This document shows positions 8,660 to 18,327 of a stretch of DNA of 49,154 nucleotides, piece after piece. The stretch spans positions 1 to 49,154 of the forward strand of contig MEGH01000029.1 of the NCBI GenBank assembly GCA_001725415.1, read 5' to 3'. The stretch's first letter is position 1. The number at the start of each line of letters is the position of its first letter. The stretch is from Pseudonocardia sp. SCN 73-27. GTDB taxonomy: Bacteria; Actinomycetota; Actinomycetes; Mycobacteriales; Pseudonocardiaceae. Both the position numbers and the translations under genes were made by a program. The notes under the pieces were generated by a model that saw only the letters and a list, made by a program, of their open reading frames with translations, had not been told where the DNA came from and ran no database searches.

Positions 8660-9436
8660 ATGAGCGACCCGGGCCCCTTCAGCCAGGTCAAGCCGGTCAG
8701 AGCGTACGAGGCGATCGTCGCGCAGTTCGACGAAGCGATCCGCTCCGGCGCGATCCGGCCGGGCGACCGGCTGCCGTCGGAACGCGAGCTGATGCGGCAG
8801 TTCGGGGTCGGGCGCTCCACGGTGCGCGAGGCGCTGCGTGTCCTGCAGAGCAACGGGATGGTCCGGTCCCGGCCCGGCGACAGGCGCGGCCCCGAGGTCG
8901 TGTCGTTCTCCACCGAGCTGTTGCACCGGCCGATGGAGGCACTGCTCAACGTCGGGCAGGTGACGCTCTACGAGTTGATCTTCTTCCGGATGGTGACCGA
9001 GGGCAGCCTCGCCGGCCTGGCGGCGACGCGCTCCGACGTCGACCCGGACGGCGTCGCGCAGCTCTGGTCGCTCGTGCAGGACCTCAAGGACGGCGCGGCC
9101 CGCGGGATGCAGCACTTCCTGAAGGCCGACTCGGCGTTCCACGAGGGGGTGTCGCGGGTGGCGGGCAGCAGTTTCCTGGCCGTGCAGAACGACGTCGTCC
9201 GTATCGCCGCCCGCAACTACCTGGCGACCAACATGGACACGCCTGTTCGCAGGTCGGACTACATGACCAGGGCGATCGAGAGCCACGAGCTGCTCGTCCG
9301 GCACATCGAGGCGGGCGAGCAGCACGCGGCCACCCGGATGAACCACCACACGATCCTGGCGCACTACTCGGTGTTCTTCAGCGAGGACGAGGCCGCCCGG
9401 CTGCGGGCGTTCTTCCTGTCCGGCGAAGGAGGGTGA
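8660..9436 (+). CDS. FadR-subfamily GntR transcriptional regulator
   Basis: 258 residues. A winged helix at about 11-75 (GDRLPSERELMRQFGVGRSTVREALRVL) is followed by an all-helical FCD-like effector domain with His residues (FHEGVSR, ESHELLVRHIEAG) suited to binding a metal and a carboxylate. Members usually repress a catabolic operon until a pathway acid binds. It lies inside the transporter operon: ATG 8660, and its stop overlaps the first base of the ATPase gene at 9436. The palindrome at 6299-6313 is the likely operator, giving autoregulation with the transporter. Confidence 0.9.
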   Translation: MSDPGPFSQVKPVRAYEAIVAQFDEAIRSGAIRPGDRLPSERELMRQFGVGRSTVREALRVLQSNGMVRSRPGDRRGPEVVSFSTELLHRPMEALLNVGQVTLYELIFFRMVTEGSLAGLAATRSDVDPDGVAQLWSLVQDLKDGAARGMQHFLKADSAFHEGVSRVAGSSFLAVQNDVVRIAARNYLATNMDTPVRRSDYMTRAIESHELLVRHIEAGEQHAATRMNHHTILAHYSVFFSEDEAARLRAFFLSGEGG

Positions 9437-10953
9437 TGGGCGAGATCCTGCAGGTCACCGACCTGACCGTGCGGTTCGGCCCGACCACCGCGCTCGACGG
9501 CGTCTCGCTGACGCTGCGTGGGGGTGAGGTGCACGGACTGCTGGGACACAACGGTTCCGGCAAATCCACGCTGATCAAGACACTTGCGGGCGTGAACACC
9601 CCGGAGTCGGGGACGGTCACCTCGAACGGCGAGGACCTGGCGCTGCCGGTGAGCCCGACGGCCGCGCGGGCGAGCGGGCTGGCGTTCGTCCACCAGGGAC
9701 TCGGGCTCGCCGAGGACCTCAGCGTCCTGGAGAACATCGCCGTCGTCGCGTTCGACACCGGCCGCGCCGGGCAGATCCGGTGGGGCCACGAGGCCCGCAA
9801 GGCGCGCGAGGAGCTGGCCCGCTTCGGCGTCTCGGTCCGGCTCGACACCCTGGTGCGCGACCTGCCGCCCGTCGAGCAGGCGATCGTCGCGATCGTGCGG
9901 GCGCTCGCCTCGGTCGAGGGCCCGCCGGGTGGCCGGCTCCTCGTGCTCGACGAGCCGACCGTCTACCTGCCGCGTGACCAGGTGCAACGGCTGTTCGACG
10001 CGGTGCGCGGCTTCGTCGCGGGCGGCGACGCGGTGCTGTTCGTGTCGCACCGCATCGACGAGGTCCTGACGTTGACCGACACCATCTCGGTGCTGCGCGG
10101 TGGCCGGCTCGTCGCGACCGAACCCACCAGCGCGCTCGACGAGCGCCGCATCGTCGGGCTGATCGTCGGCCGCGAGCTCGCCGCCGCCGCGCCGGACACC
10201 CACCACGCCACCGGCGAGGTCGCCGCCACGTTCGACGATGTCGCCGGAACGGTGCTGCGGGGCATCTCGTTCACCGTCGCCCGCGGGGAGATCCTGGGCG
10301 TCACCGGGCTCGCCGGCTCGGGCTTCGACGAGCTGCCCTACGTCCTCGCCGGCGCCCGGCGCGGCGCGGGCACCGTCGCGATCGGGGACCGGCGCATCGA
10401 CGTCGCCGGCCTCGACCCGCGCGGTGCCATCACCGCCGGGATCGTGCTCATCCCCGCCGACCGGGCCCGCCTCGGCGTGATCGGCGAGGTCAGCATCCGG
10501 GAGAACGTCGCACTGCCCCGGATGCAGCGGTTCTTCCGCAACGGCCTGCTGCGCGAGGGCTCCGAGCGTGACTGGGTGCGCGCGCTCGTCGACGGGTTCG
10601 GCGTCCTGCACGGTGGCGTCGACCGCGAGATGAACACCCTCAGCGGCGGTAACCAGCAGAAGACGGTGCTGGCCAAGTGGCTCGCGGGCGACCCCGACCT
10701 GATCCTGCTGCACGAACCGACCCAGGGTGTCGACGTCGGCGGCCGCTTCGACATCTACGCCCAGCTGCGCGAGGCCGCCGACCGTGGCGCGGCCGTCGTC
10801 GCCGCAGGTGAGTCGCCCGAGGAGCTCGCCGAGCTGTGCGACCGGGTGCTGATCGTCAAGGACGGCGCGCTCTTCGGTGAGCTCCGCGGTGCACGGGTCG
10901 AGAAGCACGCGATCGTCGACGCCACCTTGTCCGAGACCCCACTACCGCTGTGA
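9436..10953 (+). CDS. Sugar-type ABC transporter ATPase with two nucleotide-binding domains (RbsA-like)
   Basis: 505 residues and two tandem ATPase domains. The first has Walker A GHNGSGKST (37-45) and Walker B LLVLDEPT, but where LSxGQ is expected it reads LPPVEQAI. The second has the degenerate P-loop usual for this family (GLAGSGFDE) but a good signature LSGGNQQ (about 402) and Walker B LILLHEPTQG with His in place of Asp. Asymmetric sites are normal in RbsA-like proteins, although the LPPVEQ change is more drastic than usual. ATG 9436 overlaps the regulator's stop by one base. The stop codon lies inside a 40-bp palindromic repeat (10950-10989). Confidence 0.88.
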   Translation: MGEILQVTDLTVRFGPTTALDGVSLTLRGGEVHGLLGHNGSGKSTLIKTLAGVNTPESGTVTSNGEDLALPVSPTAARASGLAFVHQGLGLAEDLSVLENIAVVAFDTGRAGQIRWGHEARKAREELARFGVSVRLDTLVRDLPPVEQAIVAIVRALASVEGPPGGRLLVLDEPTVYLPRDQVQRLFDAVRGFVAGGDAVLFVSHRIDEVLTLTDTISVLRGGRLVATEPTSALDERRIVGLIVGRELAAAAPDTHHATGEVAATFDDVAGTVLRGISFTVARGEILGVTGLAGSGFDELPYVLAGARRGAGTVAIGDRRIDVAGLDPRGAITAGIVLIPADRARLGVIGEVSIRENVALPRMQRFFRNGLLREGSERDWVRALVDGFGVLHGGVDREMNTLSGGNQQKTVLAKWLAGDPDLILLHEPTQGVDVGGRFDIYAQLREAADRGAAVVAAGESPEELAELCDRVLIVKDGALFGELRGARVEKHAIVDATLSETPLPL

Positions 10954-10989
10954 GCGGCAACGGTCGCCATGGCGACCATTGCCGCTCAC
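10950..10989. repeat. 40-bp palindromic repeat, intact copy 1
   Basis: Arms GTGAGCGGCAAC and ATTGCCGCTCAC flank the perfect 16-bp core GGTCGCCATGGCGACC. Only one arm pair mismatches over all 40 bases. The TGA of the ATPase gene (10951-10953) is inside the left arm. It sits between the transport and enzyme parts of the cluster, so it could form a strong mRNA hairpin and reduce read-through into the hydrolase gene. Related copies are at 94, 24133 and 35139. Confidence 0.9.
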
Positions 10990-11022
10990 GACCGACTCGA
11001 CCTCGTACGAGAAGGAGTGACC

Positions 11023-12459
11023 ATGCTCGACCTCGCGCTCACCGGCGGCCTCGTCGTCGGACCCACCGAGACCTCCGCGCTCGACGTCGGCATCGCCGAC
11101 GGCCGCATCTCGATGCTCACCTCGCCCGGTGGGCTGCCCGAGGCCCGCGAAACCGTCGACGTCTCCGGGCTGACGCTCGTGCCCGGCGGCATCGACCCGC
11201 ACGTGCACTGCGACCTCGCGATCGAGCACGAAGGCCACGAGCCGGCAGTCTCGTTCGGGCCGGACGTCGTCGGCTCCGCGGCGCTCATCGGCGGCACGAC
11301 GACGCTGATCGACTTCGTCTGGCTCAACCCCGGCGAGGCCATCCCGGACGGGATCGAACGGTTCTCCCGGCGCTGGGAGGAGGTCAGCCCGATCGACTTC
11401 TCGTTCCACGTCGTGCTGCGCGGCGGGGTCGGGCGCGAGCTGCTGGCGCAGATGCCGGGCGCGATCGAGGCAGGTTTCCCGAGCTTCAAGGTGTTCACCA
11501 CCAACGTCTTCCCGAGCGCGCCGATCGGCGGCATCCCGCTGATGGTCGACTTCGGGTCGCTGCAGGAGATCCTCGAGACCGCTGCCGAGAACGGTGGCAT
11601 CACGATGATCCACTCCGAGGACGACGACATCGTCCAGCACATGTACCGCAGGCTCCTCGCGGACGACCGCATGGAGTACACGAACCTGCACGAGGTCCAC
11701 AACTCGCTGTCGGAGGACCTGTCGTTCCGCCGCGCGATCAGGTTGGCGCACAAGGTCGGCGACGCCCCGATCTACTTCGCCCACGTCAGCGCCAAGACCG
11801 GCGTCGACGCCATGGCCGAGGCCCGTGCGGAGGGTCGCCCGGTGTTCGGCGAGACCCTGCACCAGTACGCGCTGCACACCTACCACGACTACCGCGAGCC
11901 CGACGGGATGAAGTACCACACCTACCCGTCGCTCAAGGACCACGAGGACACCGAACGTCTGTGGTCGGGCATCGGCCAAGGCGTCCTGTCCTGCTTCGCC
12001 ACCGACGCCCAGGCCACCACCTACGCCGTGAAGACGCAGGGCCGCCGGGTCGACGACGTCGTCGGCGGCAACACCGGCCTCGAGCCGCGGATGGCGCTGC
12101 TCTACACCGAGATGGTCGGCAAGCGAGGCATGACGTTGCAGCAGTACGTCGAGGCCACGTCGGCCAATGCGGCGAAGATCCACGGCCTCTACCCGCGCAA
12201 GGGGTTGCTGGCCGTCGGGTCCGACGCCGACATCCTCGGCCTCTCGACCGGCGTCGAGCGGACGATCACCCACACCGACCTGCACGAGTCCGACTACACG
12301 CCGTGGGAGGGCTGGAACGTCACCGCGTGGCCGCAGCTGACCCTGTTGCGCGGCAAGGTCGTCGCCCGCGACGGGCAGTTCGTCGGCGACCCGACGGGCG
12401 GCCAGGTCGTTCCGCGCACGATCGCCGACGCGATCACCACCGGCCCCCGGTACGCGTGA
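11023..12459 (+). CDS. Dihydropyrimidinase/hydantoinase-type cyclic amidohydrolase
   Basis: 478 residues of the metal-dependent amidohydrolase superfamily. Ligands expected for a binuclear centre are visible: HVH (H60, H62), a lysine that can be carbamylated (K156 in SFKVFTTN), H197, H254 in HVSAKT and D328 in FATDAQ. These enzymes open cyclic amides such as dihydropyrimidines, hydantoins, imides or allantoin. The sequence ATDAQATT at the last ligand differs from the STDHCPF of typical dihydropyrimidinases, so an atypical substrate is likely. ATG 11023 follows GAAGGAG, 33 bases after the palindrome. Its stop overlaps the amidase start by one base, so the two probably act in sequence. Confidence 0.85.
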   Translation: MLDLALTGGLVVGPTETSALDVGIADGRISMLTSPGGLPEARETVDVSGLTLVPGGIDPHVHCDLAIEHEGHEPAVSFGPDVVGSAALIGGTTTLIDFVWLNPGEAIPDGIERFSRRWEEVSPIDFSFHVVLRGGVGRELLAQMPGAIEAGFPSFKVFTTNVFPSAPIGGIPLMVDFGSLQEILETAAENGGITMIHSEDDDIVQHMYRRLLADDRMEYTNLHEVHNSLSEDLSFRRAIRLAHKVGDAPIYFAHVSAKTGVDAMAEARAEGRPVFGETLHQYALHTYHDYREPDGMKYHTYPSLKDHEDTERLWSGIGQGVLSCFATDAQATTYAVKTQGRRVDDVVGGNTGLEPRMALLYTEMVGKRGMTLQQYVEATSANAAKIHGLYPRKGLLAVGSDADILGLSTGVERTITHTDLHESDYTPWEGWNVTAWPQLTLLRGKVVARDGQFVGDPTGGQVVPRTIADAITTGPRYA

Positions 12460-13466
12460 TGGGCCTGCCCCGCATCGGGATCGCCGCGTGCGGCGGGACC
12501 ATCGCCGCGACCGCTTCCGGGGACGGCACCGCGACGCCCCGGCTCGGCGCGGCCGACCTGCTCGACGCCGCGCCCTGGCTGCGTGACATCTCCGATCCAC
12601 AGGCGCGCACCGTCATGACCAAGGCGTCGCCCGACATCACGGTCGACGACGCGCTCCGGCTGTGCGCCGAGCTCGTCGATTTCGTCCGTGACGAGCGGCT
12701 CGACGGCGTCGTCGTCACGAGCGGGACCGACACCCTGGAGGAGGTCGCGTTCACCCTCGACCTCCTGTGGGACGCCGATGTCCCCGTCGTGGTGACGGGC
12801 GCGATCCGCAACGCGAGCAAACCCGGTGCCGACGGGCCGGCGAACCTGACCGCGGCCGTCGCCACGGCGGCGTCCCCGGCGGCCCGCGGGCTGGGCGCGC
12901 TGCTCGTGATGAACGACCAGATCCATGCCGCGCGATACGCCCGCAAGGGCAACTCCGGCAACGTGGCTGCGTTCGTCTCGCCGACGATCGGGCCGGTCGG
13001 TTACCTCGCCGAAGGGGTCCCGGTGATCCCGATGCGGGTCTCGCGGACGCCGCGCGTCGAGACACCGGCTGTTCCGGTGACGGCGCGGGTCGCGCTGCTC
13101 ACCACGTTCATGGGCGACGACGGGGCCCTGCTGCCCGCGGTGGTCGCGGGCGGGTTCGCGGGGCTCGTCGTCGGCGGGTTCGGGGGTGGTCATCTGCCCG
13201 CGGCGGTGGCTGAGCACCCCGCGTTCGAGGAGCTGCTCGCGACGGTGCCCGTCGTGCTCGCGTCGCGGGCCAACTCCGGGGAACCGTTGCGCGCCACCTA
13301 CAGCGGCTTCGCCGGGTCGGAGACGGAGCTGGCTCGCAGGGGCGTCATCAGCGCCGGATCGCTCGACGCCCCGAAGGCCCGCGTCCTGCTCACCCTGCTC
13401 ACGGCCGCAGGACAGTCGCCGGACGGGGTCCGCGCGACCTTCCGCCGGTTCTCCGCACTCCCGTAG
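12459..13466 (+). CDS. Asparaginase-family amidase
   Basis: 335 residues with both catalytic signatures of L-asparaginases: GGTIAAT (T14) and SGTDTLEE (T90, D91). No signal peptide is visible, so it is cytoplasmic. The family hydrolyses the amide of asparagine and relatives. Translationally coupled to a cyclic amidohydrolase (TGATG junction at 12457-12461), it is more likely to cleave the half-amide produced by ring opening than to serve asparagine use. It replaces TGAMRP-like sequence with TGAIRNASKPGADG and keeps the rest of the family core. Confidence 0.85.
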   Translation: MGLPRIGIAACGGTIAATASGDGTATPRLGAADLLDAAPWLRDISDPQARTVMTKASPDITVDDALRLCAELVDFVRDERLDGVVVTSGTDTLEEVAFTLDLLWDADVPVVVTGAIRNASKPGADGPANLTAAVATAASPAARGLGALLVMNDQIHAARYARKGNSGNVAAFVSPTIGPVGYLAEGVPVIPMRVSRTPRVETPAVPVTARVALLTTFMGDDGALLPAVVAGGFAGLVVGGFGGGHLPAAVAEHPAFEELLATVPVVLASRANSGEPLRATYSGFAGSETELARRGVISAGSLDAPKARVLLTLLTAAGQSPDGVRATFRRFSALP

Positions 13467-13489
13467 TCCCTGTCTTGGAGGACACCCGC

Positions 13490-14623
<1,134 letters not shown>

Positions 14624-14670
14624 CGGGTTCGGGCCTTGTCAGCGAGCCGCGCGGGCGCGAACCTGCGCGG

Positions 14671-15795
14671 GTGGACGGCGTTGCGGTCCTGCTGCTCGGG
14701 CCGGTCGCGGCAGAGGGCGGCAGCCGGCCCGTCGACCTGGGACCGCAGCGTCGGCGGGCGGTGCTGGCCGCGCTCGCGTCTTGCGCTGGAGGTGGCGGCC
14801 CGGGCCACACAGGAGGCGGTGTCCGTCGATCTCGTCGCAGCGACGACAAGTGGCGCTGACGTGGACGAAGCCGTCGCCGGCGCCCTCGGCGTGCGCCCCG
14901 AACCCGGTGCGGCCCCGCGGGACACGATCGTCGCCGCACTCGGCGCCCGGGACGTCCTGCTCGTGGTCGACAACTGCGAGCACGTCGTCGACGCGTGCGC
15001 CGCCGCGGTCGGTGCGCTGCTCACCGCGACCCCGGCGCGGGTCCTCGCGACGAGCCGGGAGGCACTCGCGGTGTCCGGGGAGCACGTGTACCCGGTGGCG
15101 CGCTTGGCCTGCGCCCGTCCCGGAGCCCCGGCCGAGGAGATAAGGCGGAGCGACGCCGTCGCCCTGTTCCTCGCCCGTGCGGCGACCGCCCGCCCCGGGT
15201 TCCGCACCGACGATCTCACCGGGGTGCTCGACGTCTGCCGCCGCCTCGACGGGCTGCCGCTCGCAGGCGCCGGGATCGGGGTCGTTGCTGCGTCGCCTCG
15301 ACGTCGAGGTCCCCAACCTGCGGGCCGCGCTGACCTGGGGATTCGGCGCGACCGGCGACCCGTCCGTCGGTGTCGCGCTCGCCGGGTCGTTGTGGCACCA
15401 CTGGGACCTGCGCGGCGCCCGCGCCGAGGGCCTGCGCTGGACCACGGCCGCGCTCGCCGTCGTCGACGACCCGGCCGGGCGGCTGCCGCTGCTGTCGGCC
15501 GCGGCGCTGCTGCACGTCGGCCGCGCAGAGTCGACGCGACCGACGCCGCCGCCCGCGAACAGCTGACCCTCGCCCGCCGCCTCGGCGACCGCGCATCGGA
15601 GGGCGACGCCCTCGGCATGATCGCGACGACCGCGTGGGCGCGCGACGCGCTGCCGACCTCACCGCGCGAGCCCGCGAGCACTACCGCGCCGTCGGCTACC
15701 GGGAGGGTGAGGCGTCAGCGCTGCAGCAGTCGGGACGGCTTGCCGCCGCGTCGGGCGACGACGCCGCGGCACGTCGCGCGTTCGGTCAGGCCCGA
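14671..15795 (+). pseudogene. Decayed AfsR/BTAD-type regulator
   Basis: Pieces of one regulator family occur in order but in different frames. GTG 14671 begins a winged-helix start (VAVLLLGPVAAEGG, PVDLGPQRRRAVLAALA). Near 14780 this jumps to the ATPase just after where the P-loop should be (LALEVAARA, then Walker B VLLVVDNCEH at about 14955). After CRRLDGLPLA (about 15262) there is another deletion and frame change to LLRRLDVEVPNLRAALTWG. TPR-like helices then alternate between frames to about 15795. At least two large deletions and several frameshifts make a functional product implausible. The intact relative at 753-3632 shows what was lost. Confidence 0.8.
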
Positions 15796-15799
15796 CCTC

Positions 15800-16156
15800 G
15801 TCCCCGGCCTGCCGACGCCCACGACCGGCATCGGGCTGCAGGCGCTGCGCGGCGCGGCGGCACGGGTGGCTCCCGACGCCACCGCGTTCCTGCACCGCTC
15901 GCCGCGCCACGACCTGCTCGTCCTCGCCCAGTGGCCCGATCCCGCCGACGACGAGCGCGTCGTCGGCTGGACCCGGACCGCGTACGAGGCGCTGCGGCCG
16001 AACCTCGACGTCGCCGTGTACGTCAACAATCTGGGTGTCGAGGGGCGGGACCAGGTGCGCGCGGCGTTCGGCGCCAACCACGACCGGCTGGTCGCACTCA
16101 AGCGTCGCCTCGACCCCGGCAACGTGTTCCGGCTCAACCAGAACGTCGCACCCTGA
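15800..16156 (+). pseudogene. C-terminal remnant of a berberine-bridge-type FAD-linked oxidase
   Basis: An open stretch without a credible start encodes the end of an FAD-linked oxidase. It includes GLQALRGAAARVAPDATAF, a WTRTAYEALRP segment, YVNNLGVEG and the closing BBE motif LVALKRRLDPGNVFRLNQNV. The FAD-binding PP-loop domain that should precede it is absent; the upstream bases belong to the decayed regulator. It stops eight bases before the end of the minus-strand HTH gene at 16164. Confidence 0.75.
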
Positions 16157-16163
16157 CCACCGC

Positions 16164-16853
16164 TCAGCGGTCGTCGGGCCGGTCCTCCAGGACCGCGACG
16201 CACAGCGCGGGCTCGACGAACGCGAGCAGGTCGGTGGCGCGCAGAGGTGCACCGCAGTCGTCGAGCAGCCCGCGGAGCAGGCCGAGGTGCAGCGCGCAGA
16301 CGACGTCGGGGTGCTCGACGGCCACCTCCCGATAGGGGCACGCGTTCAGCCGGACGCGCGGCCCGTCGACATCGGGTTCGAAGCCGAGCTCGGTGAACAG
16401 CGCGACGACCCGGTCGAGGGCCTCGGGGCCGGTCGCCGGCGGTGTGCCCGGAGCGGGGGCGTGGGCGGCGGCCATCTCCCGGCCGGCCTGCTCGGCCCGG
16501 TCGCGGCGCTCGTCCGGGGTGGGGGCGAGGTTGCCGGCGAGGGCCGCGGCGAGCGCGGCGTAGGGTCCGGGGTTGGCGGCGTGCGTCGCGGTGTAGACGG
16601 CGCGCGGCCGCCCACGGCCGGTGGTGGACGCGAAGTCCTTGCGCGCGAATCCGGCCTCGCACAGCACACCGAGATGGAACCGGACGGTCGTGAGGTGCAG
16701 GCCGGAGGCCGTGCCGAGCTCGTGGACGTCGAGGGGGCCGCCGGCACCGCGCAGCAGGTCGAGCAGGAGGACGCGGCTGGGCACCGAGAGCGCCTCGTGC
16801 CCGCGAACACGCGAGGACGGAGCCTGAGAGGACGGCTGCGCAGGGTTGGTCAT
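16164..16853 (-). CDS. Winged-helix transcriptional regulator (COG2345-like)
   Basis: 229 residues. An ArsR-like winged helix (VPSRVLLLDLLRGAGGPLDVHELGTASGLHLTTVRFHL) is followed by a wing containing GRGRPRAVY. The C-terminal half has NACPYREVAVEHPDVVCALHLGLLRGLL, where the cysteines and histidine could bind a metal or Fe-S cluster as proposed for related regulators. ATG 16853 lacks a Shine-Dalgarno sequence, so the mRNA may be leaderless or start later. It is divergent from the GAF-LytTR gene across about 100 AT-richer bases, suggesting a shared control region. Confidence 0.75.
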   Translation of the reverse strand: MTNPAQPSSQAPSSRVRGHEALSVPSRVLLLDLLRGAGGPLDVHELGTASGLHLTTVRFHLGVLCEAGFARKDFASTTGRGRPRAVYTATHAANPGPYAALAAALAGNLAPTPDERRDRAEQAGREMAAAHAPAPGTPPATGPEALDRVVALFTELGFEPDVDGPRVRLNACPYREVAVEHPDVVCALHLGLLRGLLDDCGAPLRATDLLAFVEPALCVAVLEDRPDDR

Positions 16854-16956
16854 TGTGGCGCTATCCGAATTTAGAGGACCGTCATAGTGTCGGACCGGTG
16901 CGCGGTCAGTGCGGACCGGAGCGGGCCGGTCCGCGACACCGCCGCGGGGAGGCGTC

Positions 16957-18321
16957 ATGGGCCGAGCCGGGACGATCGACCTCCGCGCCACGCGTGCAGC
17001 CTGGGAACGGTTCGCCGCGGGCGACGACGACGTGCGCGGTGTCGACCCCACGATCCTCGCGTCCTGGTACCGGTGCCGTGACCTGCACAACGTCGACCCG
17101 CGGCACCACCACCCTGCCGACGGCGACCCCCGCATCCGGGACGACGTCGACGCCGGCGTGTTCGCGCGGCTCGGGTGCGTGGCCGGCACCGTCGCCGACC
17201 GCGACGACCGCCTGCTCGCCACCGTCACCGACGGGACCGGGCACATCGTCGCCTGGTGGGGCAGCAGCGCGGCCCGCCGCCGCGGCGAGCGGGCCCGGCT
17301 CGCACCGTCGTTCGGGTGGGCCGAGCGCGCGTCCGGCACGAACGGGATCGGCACGGCGCTGGTGGAGGCCGCGTCGGTGTCCGTGCAGGGCCCCGAGCAC
17401 TGGTGCGAGGCGTTGCATGCCTGGAGCTGCGCAGGTGTCGCTGTCCGCGACGAGGTCAGCGGGGCCGCCGTCGCGACGCTGAACGTGGCGGCATGGTGCG
17501 GCACGGTCCCCGTGCTGCCCGCCGCGGCGCTCGCCGAGCTGGTTGCGATCCGCGCGGAGATGCACGAGCGGGCGGTGCACGACGGCACCGTGCTCGCCGA
17601 CGCGTTCGCCGCCGCGACGGGCCCGGACGTCGCGCTGCTCGCCGTCGACACCGCCGGTGGGGTCGTCGCCGCGACGGGGACCGCCCGCCGCTGCTTCCCG
17701 GACGTTCCCGTCGGTGTGCGGGTCGATCCCGCCGAACGCTGGCGCCCACCCGGCGACACGCTGCGCCCCCTGGTGACCTCCGCGGTCGAGGCCGCCCGCG
17801 CCGACGCGGGCTGGACGGGCATCGCCGAGCTCGGTTCCCGCCTGGGCGGCGCACCGGAGCTGCTGCGGCTGGTCCCGGTCCCGGTCGCGGTCGGCGGCCG
17901 GGTCGCCGGGCTGCTCGTCGCCCCTGACCTGCGCGAGGCCGACGAGGAGCCGGTCGAGGTCGAGCGGGCGACGAGGCTGCCCGTCCCCGATCGAGTCGCC
18001 GCAGTCTGCGACGGTCGGATGCTGCTGCTCGCGCCCGCGGAGATCCGGTTCGCCGAGGCGGACGGACACGCCGTCTGGCTGGCCACCGACGTCGGCAGGG
18101 TGCGGGCGGTGACCCGTGGCATCGACCGAGTCGCCGCCCAGCTCGCACCGTTCGGGTTCGCCCGCATCCATCGCAGCTACCTCGTCAACGTCGCCCGGAT
18201 CCGGGAGGTCAACGACAACGGCCGCGGTGCGCTGACCGTCAGCACGCAGCTGACCCGCAACGAACGGATCCCGGTCTCCCGGCGCAACGCCCTCGTGCTC
18301 CGGGAGACCTTCGGACTCTGA
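16957..18321 (+). CDS. GAF-domain regulator with C-terminal LytTR DNA-binding domain
   Basis: 454 residues. The N-terminal half resembles the sensory part of AcoR/DhaR-type regulators (ILASWYRC near 30, FGWAERASGTNGIGTALVEA, then a GAF-like core ending AATLNVAAW). The last 100 or so residues are a LytTR domain (ADGHAVWLATDVGRVRAV, FARIHRSYLVNVARIREV, RIPVSRRNALVLRETFGL). AcoR proteins normally end in an AAA+ sigma54 domain and Fis helix, so this is a sensor joined to a different output. Start ATG 16957 follows GGGGAGG. It is the only local regulator reading toward the convergent acyl-CoA dehydrogenase. Confidence 0.8.
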   Translation: MGRAGTIDLRATRAAWERFAAGDDDVRGVDPTILASWYRCRDLHNVDPRHHHPADGDPRIRDDVDAGVFARLGCVAGTVADRDDRLLATVTDGTGHIVAWWGSSAARRRGERARLAPSFGWAERASGTNGIGTALVEAASVSVQGPEHWCEALHAWSCAGVAVRDEVSGAAVATLNVAAWCGTVPVLPAAALAELVAIRAEMHERAVHDGTVLADAFAAATGPDVALLAVDTAGGVVAATGTARRCFPDVPVGVRVDPAERWRPPGDTLRPLVTSAVEAARADAGWTGIAELGSRLGGAPELLRLVPVPVAVGGRVAGLLVAPDLREADEEPVEVERATRLPVPDRVAAVCDGRMLLLAPAEIRFAEADGHAVWLATDVGRVRAVTRGIDRVAAQLAPFGFARIHRSYLVNVARIREVNDNGRGALTVSTQLTRNERIPVSRRNALVLRETFGL

Positions 18322-18327
18322 GACCCG

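Noticed and set aside
10950-12458. Reading the asparaginase-like gene as a long protein starting inside the palindrome
   Set aside because: The upstream codons are an out-of-frame shadow of the cyclic amidohydrolase. The amidase begins normally at the overlapping ATG 12459.
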